Assembly: GCA_029240775.1 (NCBI GenBank)
Contig: JARDZQ010000005.1
Span: 1-17,864 of the forward strand
DNA: 17,864 bases
Direction: 5' to 3'
Source of the DNA: Rubrobacteraceae bacterium
GTDB taxonomy: Bacteria > Actinomycetota > Rubrobacteria > Rubrobacterales > Rubrobacteraceae
Shown piece by piece: positions 6,063 through 12,831 of the stretch. The translations under genes and the position numbers were made by a program. The stretch's first letter is position 1. Each line of letters begins with the position of its first letter. Below the pieces are notes generated by a model that was not told the origin of the DNA, ran no database searches, and saw only the letters and a list, made by a program, of their open reading frames with translations.

Positions 6063-7223
6063 GTGAGATTCGGTTTTTCTACGGCGGGGGAGTCGCACGG
6101 ACCCGCCGGGGTGGTCCTGGTGCACGGGGTTCCGGCGGGGCTCGGGCTCGTCGCACGGGACGTGAACCGCGACCTGGCGCGCAGGCAGAGGGGCTACGGG
6201 CGCGGCGGCCGGCAGAAGATCGAGAAGGATGAAGTCGAGTTCCTCGGCGGCGTGCGCCACGGCTACACTCTAGGTTCTCCGGTCGCGATGCTCATCCGCA
6301 ACGACGACTACGCGAACTGGCGGGATCGGATGTCCCCCGAGCCGCCTCAAGAGGCTCCGAAACCTATCACCCTTCCACGGCCAGGGCACGCCGACCTGGC
6401 GGGGATGCAGAAGTACGCCTTCGACGACCTGCGCAACGTCCTCGAGCGCTCCAGCGCGCGTGAGACGGCGGCCAGGGTCGCTGCCGGGGGGGTCGCGAAG
6501 AAGCTGCTCGCCGAGTTCGGCGTCCGGATCGAGAGCGCCGTCTACCGTATAGGGGCCGTCGCGTATCCCAAGGAGCGCGCCGCTCTCGATGCTCAGAAGG
6601 CCGACGAGTCCGAGGTGCGCTGCCCCGACCCCGAGATCTCCGAGCGGATGAAGGCCGAGATCGACGCCGCCCGCCATGCCCGCGACGCCCTGGGCGGGGA
6701 GTTCGTCGTCATCGCCGAGGGCTGCCCACCGGGCCTGGGCTCCTACGTGGACTGGCGCGACAAGCTCGACGCCAGGCTCGCCGCCGCCGTCATGTCCGTC
6801 AACGCCATAAAAGGCGTCGAGTTCGGGATGGGCTTCGAGCTGGCGGCGCGCAGATCAAGCGAGGTGCAGGACGAGATCCTGCCCGGCGAAGACCACCCTG
6901 CGCGCGCCAGCAACCGCCTCGGCGGCCTCGAGGGTGGGATGACCAACGGCGAGCCCGTCGTCGTCGCGGCGGCGATGAAGCCGATCTCCACGATAGCCAA
7001 AGCTCTGCGGACCGTGGACCTCTCGACCGGCGAGCCGGCCCGGGCCTTCAAGGAGCGGGCCGACTCCTGCGCGGTGCCTGCCGCTGCGGTGATCTCCGAG
7101 TCCATGGTCGCTGTCGTCCTCGCCGAGGCCTTCCTGGAGAAGTTCGGCGCGGACAACATGACGGACATCCGCGCCGCCTACGACCACTACGTCCGTCGCA
7201 TCGGGGCTGGGGAGCCCCGCTGA
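6063..7223 (+). CDS. aroC: Chorismate synthase
   Basis: A 386-residue enzyme catalysing the last shikimate-pathway step, EPSP to chorismate, with reduced FMN as cofactor. The three family signatures are visible: GESHGPAG (9-16), RGYGRGGRQKIEKD (43-56) and RSSARETAARVAAGG (129-143). RPGHADLAG (106-114) is also conserved. The length is normal. The GTG start places STAGESHG at the usual distance from the N-terminus and has a good ribosome binding site. It is the first gene of an aroC-aroK-aroB-aroQ run and ends 4 nt before aroK. In many actinobacteria aroE lies just upstream; here the pilMNO block occupies that place. Confidence 0.98.
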   Translation: MRFGFSTAGESHGPAGVVLVHGVPAGLGLVARDVNRDLARRQRGYGRGGRQKIEKDEVEFLGGVRHGYTLGSPVAMLIRNDDYANWRDRMSPEPPQEAPKPITLPRPGHADLAGMQKYAFDDLRNVLERSSARETAARVAAGGVAKKLLAEFGVRIESAVYRIGAVAYPKERAALDAQKADESEVRCPDPEISERMKAEIDAARHARDALGGEFVVIAEGCPPGLGSYVDWRDKLDARLAAAVMSVNAIKGVEFGMGFELAARRSSEVQDEILPGEDHPARASNRLGGLEGGMTNGEPVVVAAAMKPISTIAKALRTVDLSTGEPARAFKERADSCAVPAAAVISESMVAVVLAEAFLEKFGADNMTDIRAAYDHYVRRIGAGEPR

Positions 7224-7227
7224 GGGC

Positions 7228-7731
7228 TTGGAGGGACCCGTCGCCATTGTCGGCTACATGGGGTGCGGCAAGAGCACGGTGGGCCGGATGCTCGCCCGCT
7301 CGCTCGGCTGGGACTTCGTGGATTTGGACCGTGAGATCTCCCGCTCGGCGGGCCGCACGATACCGGAGATCTTCGAGCGCTGCGGCGAGGAGGCGTTTCG
7401 CGCTTTGGAGCACAACGCCCTCCTCACCGCGCTCGACGGGAAGAGAGAGCGCGTCGTCGCCTGCGGAGGTGGGATCGTGGAGCGGCCCGAGAACCGCGAG
7501 AGGCTCGCACGCGTCCCGGCCGTCTTCCTGCGGGAGGATGTAGGCGTCCTGTTCGGCAGGACCCGCGACGCCACGCGCCCCCTGCGCGGGGCGGGGCGCA
7601 AAGATTTCGAGCGCCGCTACGAGAGACGCCTCCCCCTCTACGAGGAGGTCGCCGATCTCGAGGTCGCGGTTCGCGGGCGGCCGCCGCAAGCGGTCGCGAG
7701 GGAGATAGAGCGGTGGATCTCGGGCGAGTAG
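7228..7731 (+). CDS. aroK: Shikimate kinase
   Basis: A 167-residue P-loop kinase that phosphorylates shikimate at the 3-hydroxyl. Walker A is GYMGCGKST (9-17). Shikimate-binding residues are Asp34 (in VDLDREIS), Arg58 (in EEAFRALE) and the GGG turn (80-82). The lid region holds RPL (117-119) and Arg134. The start is the TTG at 7228: the only in-frame Met is inside the P-loop, and no ATG or GTG lies between the aroC stop and the fold. Spacing of 4 nt from aroC and a 19-nt overlap with aroB point to coupled translation. All key residues appear present. Confidence 0.96.
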   Translation: MEGPVAIVGYMGCGKSTVGRMLARSLGWDFVDLDREISRSAGRTIPEIFERCGEEAFRALEHNALLTALDGKRERVVACGGGIVERPENRERLARVPAVFLREDVGVLFGRTRDATRPLRGAGRKDFERRYERRLPLYEEVADLEVAVRGRPPQAVAREIERWISGE

Positions 7732-8798
7732 AGGTCCCCGTCAGCCCTCCCTACCCGGTGGTTATCGGGTCCGGGTTAAACGTCGCCGAGGTCGTCTCCG
7801 GCGAGCTGCAGCCGAACCTCGCGGCGATCCTCACCGACTCCAATGTCGGCCCCACGCACGCCGCGCATCTCGCTCGGTCGCTCGAGAGCGCCGGCTGGCA
7901 CGTCGCCGACATCGTAGAGGTCCCCGCCGGAGAACCGTCGAAGGCCATCTCGACGTACGCTGGTGTCGCCGGGCGGCTCGCCCGCGCCGGTATGATGCGC
8001 GACGCGACGCTCTTCGCGCTGGGGGGCGGCGTCGTGGGAGACCTCGGCGGCTTCGTCGCGGCGACCTTTATGCGCGGGATAGACCTGGTCGCGCTGCCCA
8101 CCTCGCTGCTCGCGATGGTGGACAGCTCGGTGGGCGGCAAGGTGGGCGTGGACCTCCCTGAGGGGAAGAACCTGCTCGGGAGCTTCCTGCGGCCCCGCCT
8201 CGTCGCGGCCGACCTGGACTGGCTGCACACGCTCCCTGACCGCGAGCTCTCCCGCGGGCTCGCCGAGGTGGTCAAGATGGGCCTGCTATCGGGTGGAGGG
8301 TACTTCGACGACCTCGAGAGGACAGAGGCGGCGGTAGAGCGGGACCCGGATGCCCTGCGCGCCCTCGTACTCGACTCCGTCCGCTTCAAGGCGCAGGTAG
8401 TTGCCGAGGATGAGCTGGAGAGTGGCCGCCGCGCCATCTTGAACTACGGTCACACCATCGGCCACGGCCTCGAGGCCGCTGCCGGCTACGCCCTGGCCCA
8501 CGGCGACGCCGTCGCCGTGGGCATGGTCGCAGCCGCCCACCTCGCGCGAGAGAAGTTGGGCACCGACCTCGTCGCCCTGCACGAGGATCTGCTTGTCTCT
8601 GCTAGGCTCCCTACCACCGCGCCCGCTCTCGAGCCCGAGAAAGTCCTCGCCGCGATGGGCCGCGACAAGAAACGCCGCACCGCAGACGGCGCGGCCGGAT
8701 ACAGGTTCGTCCTGCTCGAAGATGTCGGAGAGCCGGTCTGGGGCGTAGCGGTGGATGAAGAAGAGGCCCGTTGGGCTATAGAGGTCGTCGTTGGCTAG
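7713..8798 (+). CDS. aroB: 3-dehydroquinate synthase
   Basis: A 361-residue NAD- and metal-dependent enzyme converting DAHP to 3-dehydroquinate, the second shikimate-pathway step. The NAD-binding turn is GGGVVGDLGGF (104-114), followed by TSLLAMVDSSVGGKVGV (130-146). The metal ligands should be Glu185 (in AEVVKMG), His247 (in NYGHTIGH) and His263 (in LAHGDAVAVGM), in the same order and nearly the same numbering as E. coli AroB. The start is the GTG at 7713 inside the aroK end; it gives the normal N-terminal strand leading to YPVVIGSG. The end overlaps aroQ by 8 nt. Confidence 0.97.
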   Translation: MDLGRVEVPVSPPYPVVIGSGLNVAEVVSGELQPNLAAILTDSNVGPTHAAHLARSLESAGWHVADIVEVPAGEPSKAISTYAGVAGRLARAGMMRDATLFALGGGVVGDLGGFVAATFMRGIDLVALPTSLLAMVDSSVGGKVGVDLPEGKNLLGSFLRPRLVAADLDWLHTLPDRELSRGLAEVVKMGLLSGGGYFDDLERTEAAVERDPDALRALVLDSVRFKAQVVAEDELESGRRAILNYGHTIGHGLEAAAGYALAHGDAVAVGMVAAAHLAREKLGTDLVALHEDLLVSARLPTTAPALEPEKVLAAMGRDKKRRTADGAAGYRFVLLEDVGEPVWGVAVDEEEARWAIEVVVG

Positions 8799-9210
8799 GG
8801 TATTCGTCCTCAACGGGGTGAACCTGGGCTCTTTGGGCGAGCGCCGCCCGGAGGTCTATGGCTCGCAGACCCTGCGGGATATCGAGGATCTGTTGCGCGG
8901 GGAGTTTCCCGACGTCGAACTCGAGTTCCGCCAGACCGACTTCGAGGGGGAATTCGTGTCCTGGGTCAGGGAGTCCGCGTCCTCGGACGGCCTCGTCGTA
9001 AACCCCGGGGCCTGGACCCACTACTCCTACGCTATCCACGACGCACTCGAGATGCTCTCCGTGCCCAAGGTGGAGGTCCACCTCTCCAACGTGCACGCCA
9101 GAGAAGGGTGGAGGCGGGTGTCGGTAGTCTCGCCCGCCGTCGACGCGACGGTAGCCGGGATGGGGGCCTCAGGGTACCTGGCGGCGGTCCGGTACGTGCT
9201 CGGGCGGTAA
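8791..9210 (+). CDS. aroQ: Type II 3-dehydroquinate dehydratase
   Basis: A 139-residue dehydratase that turns 3-dehydroquinate into 3-dehydroshikimate; the type II form is a dodecamer. The N-terminal lid LNGVNLGSLGERRPEVYGS (7-25) supplies Arg18 and catalytic Tyr23. NPGAWTHYSYAIHDAL (71-86) gives Asn71, His77 and Asp84. VEVHLSNVHAREGWRR (94-109) gives the catalytic His102 and substrate-binding arginines. The usual RHxSY after this reads RVSVV, a small divergence outside the catalytic pair. The TTG start at 8791 overlaps the aroB stop by 8 nt. It ends the aro run; a hairpin follows 7 nt downstream. Many actinobacteria carry a pepQ gene between aroQ and efp; it is absent here. Confidence 0.96.
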   Translation: MARVFVLNGVNLGSLGERRPEVYGSQTLRDIEDLLRGEFPDVELEFRQTDFEGEFVSWVRESASSDGLVVNPGAWTHYSYAIHDALEMLSVPKVEVHLSNVHAREGWRRVSVVSPAVDATVAGMGASGYLAAVRYVLGR

Positions 9211-9216
9211 GGAATT

Positions 9217-9254
9217 CGCCAGCGGCGCCGCAGTTACCTGGTTTTCCGCTGGCG
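9217..9254 (+). terminator. Stem-loop after aroQ (possible terminator or attenuator)
   Basis: CGCCAGCGG at 9217-9225 is perfectly complementary to CCGCTGGCG at 9246-9254, with a 20-nt loop. A four-T run is inside the loop and none follows the stem, so it is not a classic intrinsic terminator. Its position at the end of the aro run fits transcript end processing or attenuation. Confidence 0.45.
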
Positions 9255-9282
9255 GCTGACAAGCTGATAGCTGACGGCTAAT
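9255..9282 (+). repeat. Short degenerate tandem repeat, GCTGAY unit
   Basis: GCTGAC (9255), GCTGAT (9263), GCTGAC (9270) and GCTAAT (9277) are spaced 8, 7 and 7 nt apart between the stem-loop and the -10-like box. Function is unknown; it could be a protein-binding array or a slippage product. Confidence 0.6.
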
Positions 9283-9299
9283 CTATGCGATAATATCGC
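9264..9299 (+). promoter_or_regulatory. Candidate promoter of the efp-nusB operon with an overlapping palindrome
   Basis: GATAAT at 9289-9294 resembles a -10 box. CTGATA at 9264-9269 is a possible -35, with a long 19-nt spacer. The -10 is embedded in a perfect palindrome, GCGAT-AAT-ATCGC (9287-9299), which could be an operator. This is the most AT-rich spot in the 159-bp gap and the only plausible promoter before efp. Confidence 0.4.
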
Positions 9300-9369
9300 G
9301 GCGTCTGCGCGGGTTTTCAGGTGCGTCGGGCCGTTGCGACGAGGCGTTTCGAAGGGGAGTTAAGAGGTC

Positions 9370-9927
9370 ATGATATCCACCAACCAGTTCAGGAACGGCA
9401 GTGCCATTCGGGTTGATGGCAAACGCTTTACCATCCTGTTTTTCCAGCACGTCAAGCCAGGCAAGGGCGGCGCGTTCGTCAGGACGCGCCTCAGGAACCT
9501 AGACACGGGGGCGGTTATCGAGAAGACCTTCAGGGCGGGGGAGAAGCTCGAGAGCGTGAGGACCCAGTCCAGGCCGATGACCTACCTGTACCGGGACGGG
9601 GACCTGCTCTACTTCATGGATGACGAGACCTACGACCAGATCGCGGTTCCCGCAGAGGTCGTCGGAGAGGCGATAGGGTACATCGTCCCCAACGGCACGG
9701 TGAGCGTGCTCTCGGCTGACGGCGAGGTGGTGAGCGTTGAGCCCCCGGCGCACGTAGACCTGGAGGTCTCGGAGACCGACCCTGGCCTCAAGGGCGACAC
9801 GGCGACCGGCGGGAGCAAGCCCGCCACCCTCGAGACCGGCGTCGTGGTGCAGGTGCCGCTCTTCGTGAACGTCGGGGACAGGGTGAGGGTGGACACGCGC
9901 ACGAACGAGTACCTAACGAGGGTCTGA
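9370..9927 (+). CDS. efp: Elongation factor P
   Basis: A 185-residue translation factor that rescues ribosomes stalled on polyproline by entering the E site. The KOW-like domain I contains the tip loop HVKPGKGGAFVRTR (27-40), with Lys32 at the position that is modified in some bacteria. Two OB-fold domains follow, with the conserved signature PLFVNVGDRVRVDTRTNEY (164-182) near the end. No epmA- or ymfI-type modification gene is in the window, so whether Lys32 is modified cannot be told. AAGGGGAG at 9352-9359, 10 nt before the ATG, is the likely ribosome binding site. It follows the largest gap in the window and is probably the first gene of a new transcript continuing into nusB, 3 nt downstream. 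Proline-rich products in the window (PilO and PilP-position tails) would be natural clients. Confidence 0.98.
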   Translation: MISTNQFRNGSAIRVDGKRFTILFFQHVKPGKGGAFVRTRLRNLDTGAVIEKTFRAGEKLESVRTQSRPMTYLYRDGDLLYFMDDETYDQIAVPAEVVGEAIGYIVPNGTVSVLSADGEVVSVEPPAHVDLEVSETDPGLKGDTATGGSKPATLETGVVVQVPLFVNVGDRVRVDTRTNEYLTRV

Positions 9928-9930
9928 GCG

Positions 9931-10344
9931 TTGAGCCGGAGGAAGGCGCGCAAGCAGGCGTTTCTCGTGCTCTACCAGAGCGACGTGAACGAGAGCCCCG
10001 TCGAGGCGACCTTCGAGCGCTGGCGCTCGTACAGGGGAGACCTCGAGGAGTACGCCGTCCGGCTCGCAAGTGGGGTCGAGCGCGAGAGGGAGGACCTGGA
10101 CGCGGTGCTCTCGGAGGTCTCGGTCGGCTGGCCGGTGCACAGGATGAACGCGGTGGACCGCAACATCCTGCGGCTGGCGCTCTACGAGATGCGCTTCGTG
10201 GACGACGTACCCCCCGACGTCGCCGTAGGTGAGGCTGTGGAGCTCGCCAAGGGGTTCTCTGGCGAGGAGGCCCCTACCTTCGTGGCCGGGGTGCTGCGCG
10301 GGGCGGAGGGCCGGGTGGGGGTGGGTCATGGGCAGACGGGTTAG
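9931..10344 (+). CDS. nusB: Transcription antitermination factor NusB
   Basis: A 137-residue all-helical RNA-binding protein that pairs with NusE (ribosomal protein S10) at boxA in rRNA antitermination. Family landmarks are RRKARKQAFLVLYQSD (3-18), VDRNILRLALYEM (75-87), VAVGEAVELAKGFSGEEAPTF (97-117) and FVAGVL near the end. The TTG start at 9931 has a GAGGG ribosome binding site 8 nt upstream within the efp end. Efp-nusB order is conserved in actinobacteria. The Gly-rich tail beyond residue 125 overlaps the next gene by 17 nt and is not part of the conserved fold. Confidence 0.93.
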   Translation: MSRRKARKQAFLVLYQSDVNESPVEATFERWRSYRGDLEEYAVRLASGVEREREDLDAVLSEVSVGWPVHRMNAVDRNILRLALYEMRFVDDVPPDVAVGEAVELAKGFSGEEAPTFVAGVLRGAEGRVGVGHGQTG

Positions 10345-11236
10345 CCAGACGCGCAGCGCCATCCGCTGGGAGCAGCACCGCCGCGCCTTCGAGAAGTACT
10401 TAGGGGGGTTGCGCTTCACCGAGGAGCCGCGCCTTGAGGGTCTCGAGAAAGCCATGCGCTACTCGATGCTCGCGGGCGGCAAGCGCGTTCGGCCCACGCT
10501 GTGCATGGAGGTGGCCTGGGTCTGCGGGGCGGAGCCGGTTCGTGTGCTGCCTTCGGCTGCTGCTATCGAGCTCATCCACACCTACTCACTCATCCACGAC
10601 GATTTGCCCGCGATGGACGATGACGACTTCAGACGGGGCAGGCCGACGGCCCACAAGGAGTTCGGCGAAGCTACAGCCATCCTCGCCGGCGACGCCTTCT
10701 TCGGGGAGGCGCTGACGCTCATCACGGTGCACCAGGAAGGGAGCTGTGAGCAGGTCCTCGAGGTCGTGCGCGAGCTCGCCGACTCCACCGGCGTAAACGG
10801 GATGGTCGGGGGTCAGATCATGGACATGGACCAGACCGGGGTCGGCGCGGAGGTAGACCTCGAGACGCTGTACATGATCCACAAGTACAAGACCGGAGCC
10901 CTCATCAAGTCATCCGCGCGCATAGGCGCGATCCTGGCCGGCGCCGGAGAGGACGAGCAGGCAGCCGTCTCCGAGTACGCCTCGGAGCTGGGCTTGTGCT
11001 TCCAGATAGTAGACGACGTGCTGAACGCCACCTCAACCCGCGACACACTGGGCAAGAGCGCGGGCAGTGACGCCGAGCAGGGCAAGGCGACCTTCGTCGG
11101 CGCCTACGGCCTCGAAGGCGCCCGTCGGGAGGCAGATAAGGTCCTCGAGAGAGCCCTCGCGGCTCTCGGCAGGCTGGACGGCGACACCTCCGGGCTGCGG
11201 GACCTCGCCTTCTTCGTGCGCAACCGGGAGAGCTGA
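10328..11236 (+). CDS. ispA: Short-chain polyprenyl diphosphate synthase (farnesyl or geranylgeranyl type)
   Basis: A 302-residue prenyltransferase that condenses isopentenyl diphosphate with allylic diphosphates. GGKRVRP (50-56) binds isopentenyl diphosphate. The first Asp-rich motif is DDLPAMDDDD (91-100) followed by RRGRPTAHK (102-110), the bacterial FPP synthase pattern with two extra residues inside the motif. The second Asp-rich motif reads DDVLN (229-233) rather than DDxxD. GKSAGSDAEQGKATFV follows as in the family. Chain length (C15 or C20) cannot be fixed from sequence alone. The ATG at 10328 lies inside the nusB end; the frame is open further upstream but that stretch is shadow. The usual partners xseA, xseB and dxs are not adjacent. 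Only 1 nt separates its stop from the tlyA start. Confidence 0.92.
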   Translation: MGRRVSQTRSAIRWEQHRRAFEKYLGGLRFTEEPRLEGLEKAMRYSMLAGGKRVRPTLCMEVAWVCGAEPVRVLPSAAAIELIHTYSLIHDDLPAMDDDDFRRGRPTAHKEFGEATAILAGDAFFGEALTLITVHQEGSCEQVLEVVRELADSTGVNGMVGGQIMDMDQTGVGAEVDLETLYMIHKYKTGALIKSSARIGAILAGAGEDEQAAVSEYASELGLCFQIVDDVLNATSTRDTLGKSAGSDAEQGKATFVGAYGLEGARREADKVLERALAALGRLDGDTSGLRDLAFFVRNRES

Positions 11237-11237
11237 C

Positions 11238-12029
11238 CTGAGAGACAAACCGCAGCGGTTGGACGCCTTGCTCGTCGAGCGGGGCCTCGCCGAGACGAGG
11301 AGCCGGGCGCAGGGTCTGATCCTCTCGGGCTCCGTGCGCGTCGGCGACAGAGTAGTCACGAAGGCCGGCTTGCGCGTCGCCCCGGACGAACCGCTCGCCG
11401 TCGAGAGTGAGGACCGCTTCGTCTCGCGCGCCGGAGAGAAGCTGGACGGAGTTATAGAAGTGTTCGGAGTGCAGGTGGAAGGCAGAGCCTGCGTCGACGC
11501 CGGCGCCTCGACCGGCGGTTTCACCGATGTGCTCCTGCGGCGGGGCGCCGGGAGGGTCCTGGCCGTCGACGTGGGCTACGGGCAACTGGACTGGTCGCTG
11601 CGGAACGACCCGAGGGTCGTCGTCATGGAGCGCACCAACGTGCGACTCCTGACCGGCGAGGACCTGCCTTTCCTCCCAGACCTCCTCGTCGCCGACCTCT
11701 CCTTTATCTCCCTGGCTGTGGCCCTCAGGAGCCTCTTCTCCACCACGCCGTCGCTGCGGGAGGCGGTCGTACTCGTCAAGCCCCAGTTCGAGGCGGGACC
11801 GGAGCTGGTCGGCCGGGGCGGTCTGGTGCGCGAGCCAGGGGTGCACGCGGCGGTAATCCGGGACGTCGCGGGCTCCTTCGAGGCTCTGGGGTTCGGCGCG
11901 GTAGGCCTCGCGCGAGCGACGGTCCCGGGAAGGCGGGCCGGCAACCGGGAGTACCCGCTTTACCTCGTGCGCGGGGCGCGGGCGACGCTGGACGAAGCCG
12001 GGATCTCGGAGGTCGTCTGGGGTGGCTGA
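11238..12029 (+). CDS. tlyA: TlyA-family rRNA 2'-O-ribose methyltransferase (hemolysin A family)
   Basis: About 263 residues: an N-terminal S4 RNA-binding domain (about 6-62, QRLDALLVERGLAETRSRAQ at 6-25) and an FtsJ-like SAM methyltransferase (DAGASTGGF at 87-95, DVGYGQLDW from 111). Catalytic residues Lys68, Asp153, Lys181 and Glu238 correspond to Lys69, Asp154, Lys182 and Glu238 of M. tuberculosis TlyA. That enzyme methylates C1920 of 23S and C1409 of 16S rRNA and affects capreomycin sensitivity. No ATG, GTG or TTG lies where the start should be. The CTG at 11238, 1 nt after the ispA stop and 5 nt after GGGAGAG, fits the catalytic numbering and is proposed as start. GTG 11067 would force a 170-nt overlap with ispA. 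The end overlaps nadK by 8 nt. Confidence 0.92.
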   Translation: MRDKPQRLDALLVERGLAETRSRAQGLILSGSVRVGDRVVTKAGLRVAPDEPLAVESEDRFVSRAGEKLDGVIEVFGVQVEGRACVDAGASTGGFTDVLLRRGAGRVLAVDVGYGQLDWSLRNDPRVVVMERTNVRLLTGEDLPFLPDLLVADLSFISLAVALRSLFSTTPSLREAVVLVKPQFEAGPELVGRGGLVREPGVHAAVIRDVAGSFEALGFGAVGLARATVPGRRAGNREYPLYLVRGARATLDEAGISEVVWGG

Positions 12030-12831
12030 GCGCATGGACCCACGGGAGGTTCGCTGCGTCGGCATCGTCGCGAAGCCGGGGGTCAGCGAGGGGTATCTCG
12101 AGCGGCTCGTAGCGGCGCTCGAGAAGCGGGGCGTGGAGATCTCCGAGGTCAGGCCGGCCGGCGAGCCGGACGGGAAGACGGACCCCGACCTCGTCTTCGT
12201 CCTCGGCGGGGACGGCACGATGCTCAGGGCGACGAGGATGTTCCCCGGTCAGGTACTGCTCGGGATAAACCTGGGGAAGGTCGGCTTCATGTCCGGGATG
12301 CTCCCGGACGAGATCGAGGCCGGGGTCGAGAAGGTCTTCGGGGGCGGGCTCGAGGTGCAGCAGTACCGGATGCTCGAGGTCCACGTCGCGAGCGAGGGAG
12401 CGCGTCTGGCGGCGAACGACGCGGTGCTCATCAAGAAGCGGCCGCACCAGCTCATCTCGGTGGACGTGCGGCTGGGCGGCGAGGAGCTATTCGCCTTCAG
12501 GTGCGACGGCTTTATCGCGGCGACGCCTCTGGGGTCCACGGCGTACGCGCTCTCGGCGGGCGGGCCCATCATCTCCGGGGACGCTGGCTGCTACGTGCTC
12601 GTCCCCATAGCGCCGCACGCCCTGGTCAGCCGGCCGCTCGTGCTGGGTGAGGAGCAGGTCGCCGAGCTCGAGCTCGTGGGCCGGGAGGCGCTCTTGTCCC
12701 TAGACGGCGAGGAGCCGCGTGAGATCCCCGCCGGCGGGCGCGTGGAGATAAAGCTTTCGAGAGAAAGCGTTAAAATAGGCCGGACCGAAGACTGGAGCTG
12801 GTGGCGAGCCGTGCGGAGGACTTTCCTGTAG
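12022..12831 (+). CDS. nadK: NAD kinase
   Basis: A 269-residue ATP- or polyphosphate-dependent kinase that makes NADP from NAD. GGDGTML (62-68) is the diacylglycerol-kinase-type phosphate motif with the catalytic aspartate. NDAVL (132-136) and TPLGSTAYALSAGGPI (168-183) form the NAD site. IAPHALVSRPLVL follows as in the family. The start is the GTG at 12022, overlapping tlyA; ATG 12034 is an alternative that removes only four residues. tlyA-nadK-recN order is a conserved actinobacterial arrangement. The last codons hold a hairpin and a -10-like box that may serve recN. Confidence 0.96.
   Translation: MAERMDPREVRCVGIVAKPGVSEGYLERLVAALEKRGVEISEVRPAGEPDGKTDPDLVFVLGGDGTMLRATRMFPGQVLLGINLGKVGFMSGMLPDEIEAGVEKVFGGGLEVQQYRMLEVHVASEGARLAANDAVLIKKRPHQLISVDVRLGGEELFAFRCDGFIAATPLGSTAYALSAGGPIISGDAGCYVLVPIAPHALVSRPLVLGEEQVAELELVGREALLSLDGEEPREIPAGGRVEIKLSRESVKIGRTEDWSWWRAVRRTFL
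12753..12776 (+). promoter_or_regulatory. Hairpin with GAGA loop and -10-like box before recN
   Basis: GCTTTC (12753-12758) pairs with GAAAGC (12763-12768) around a GAGA tetraloop, followed by TAAAAT at 12771-12776, five of six matches to a -10 consensus. It lies in the nadK 3' end, 54 nt before the recN start. No convincing -35 and no actinobacterial LexA box (CGAAC-N4-GTTCG) was seen. Confidence 0.3.
12814..12820 (+). promoter_or_regulatory. Ribosome binding site deciding the recN start
   Basis: CGGAGGA ends 10 nt before the GTG at 12831 and favours it over the more upstream GTG at 12801. Confidence 0.6.

Noticed and set aside
10905..12218. 437-codon open frame on the minus strand across ispA/tlyA/nadK
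   Set aside because: It runs antisense to three genes with intact family motifs and its translation has biased Arg/Pro/Ser-rich composition and no recognisable domain, as expected for a shadow in GC-rich DNA.
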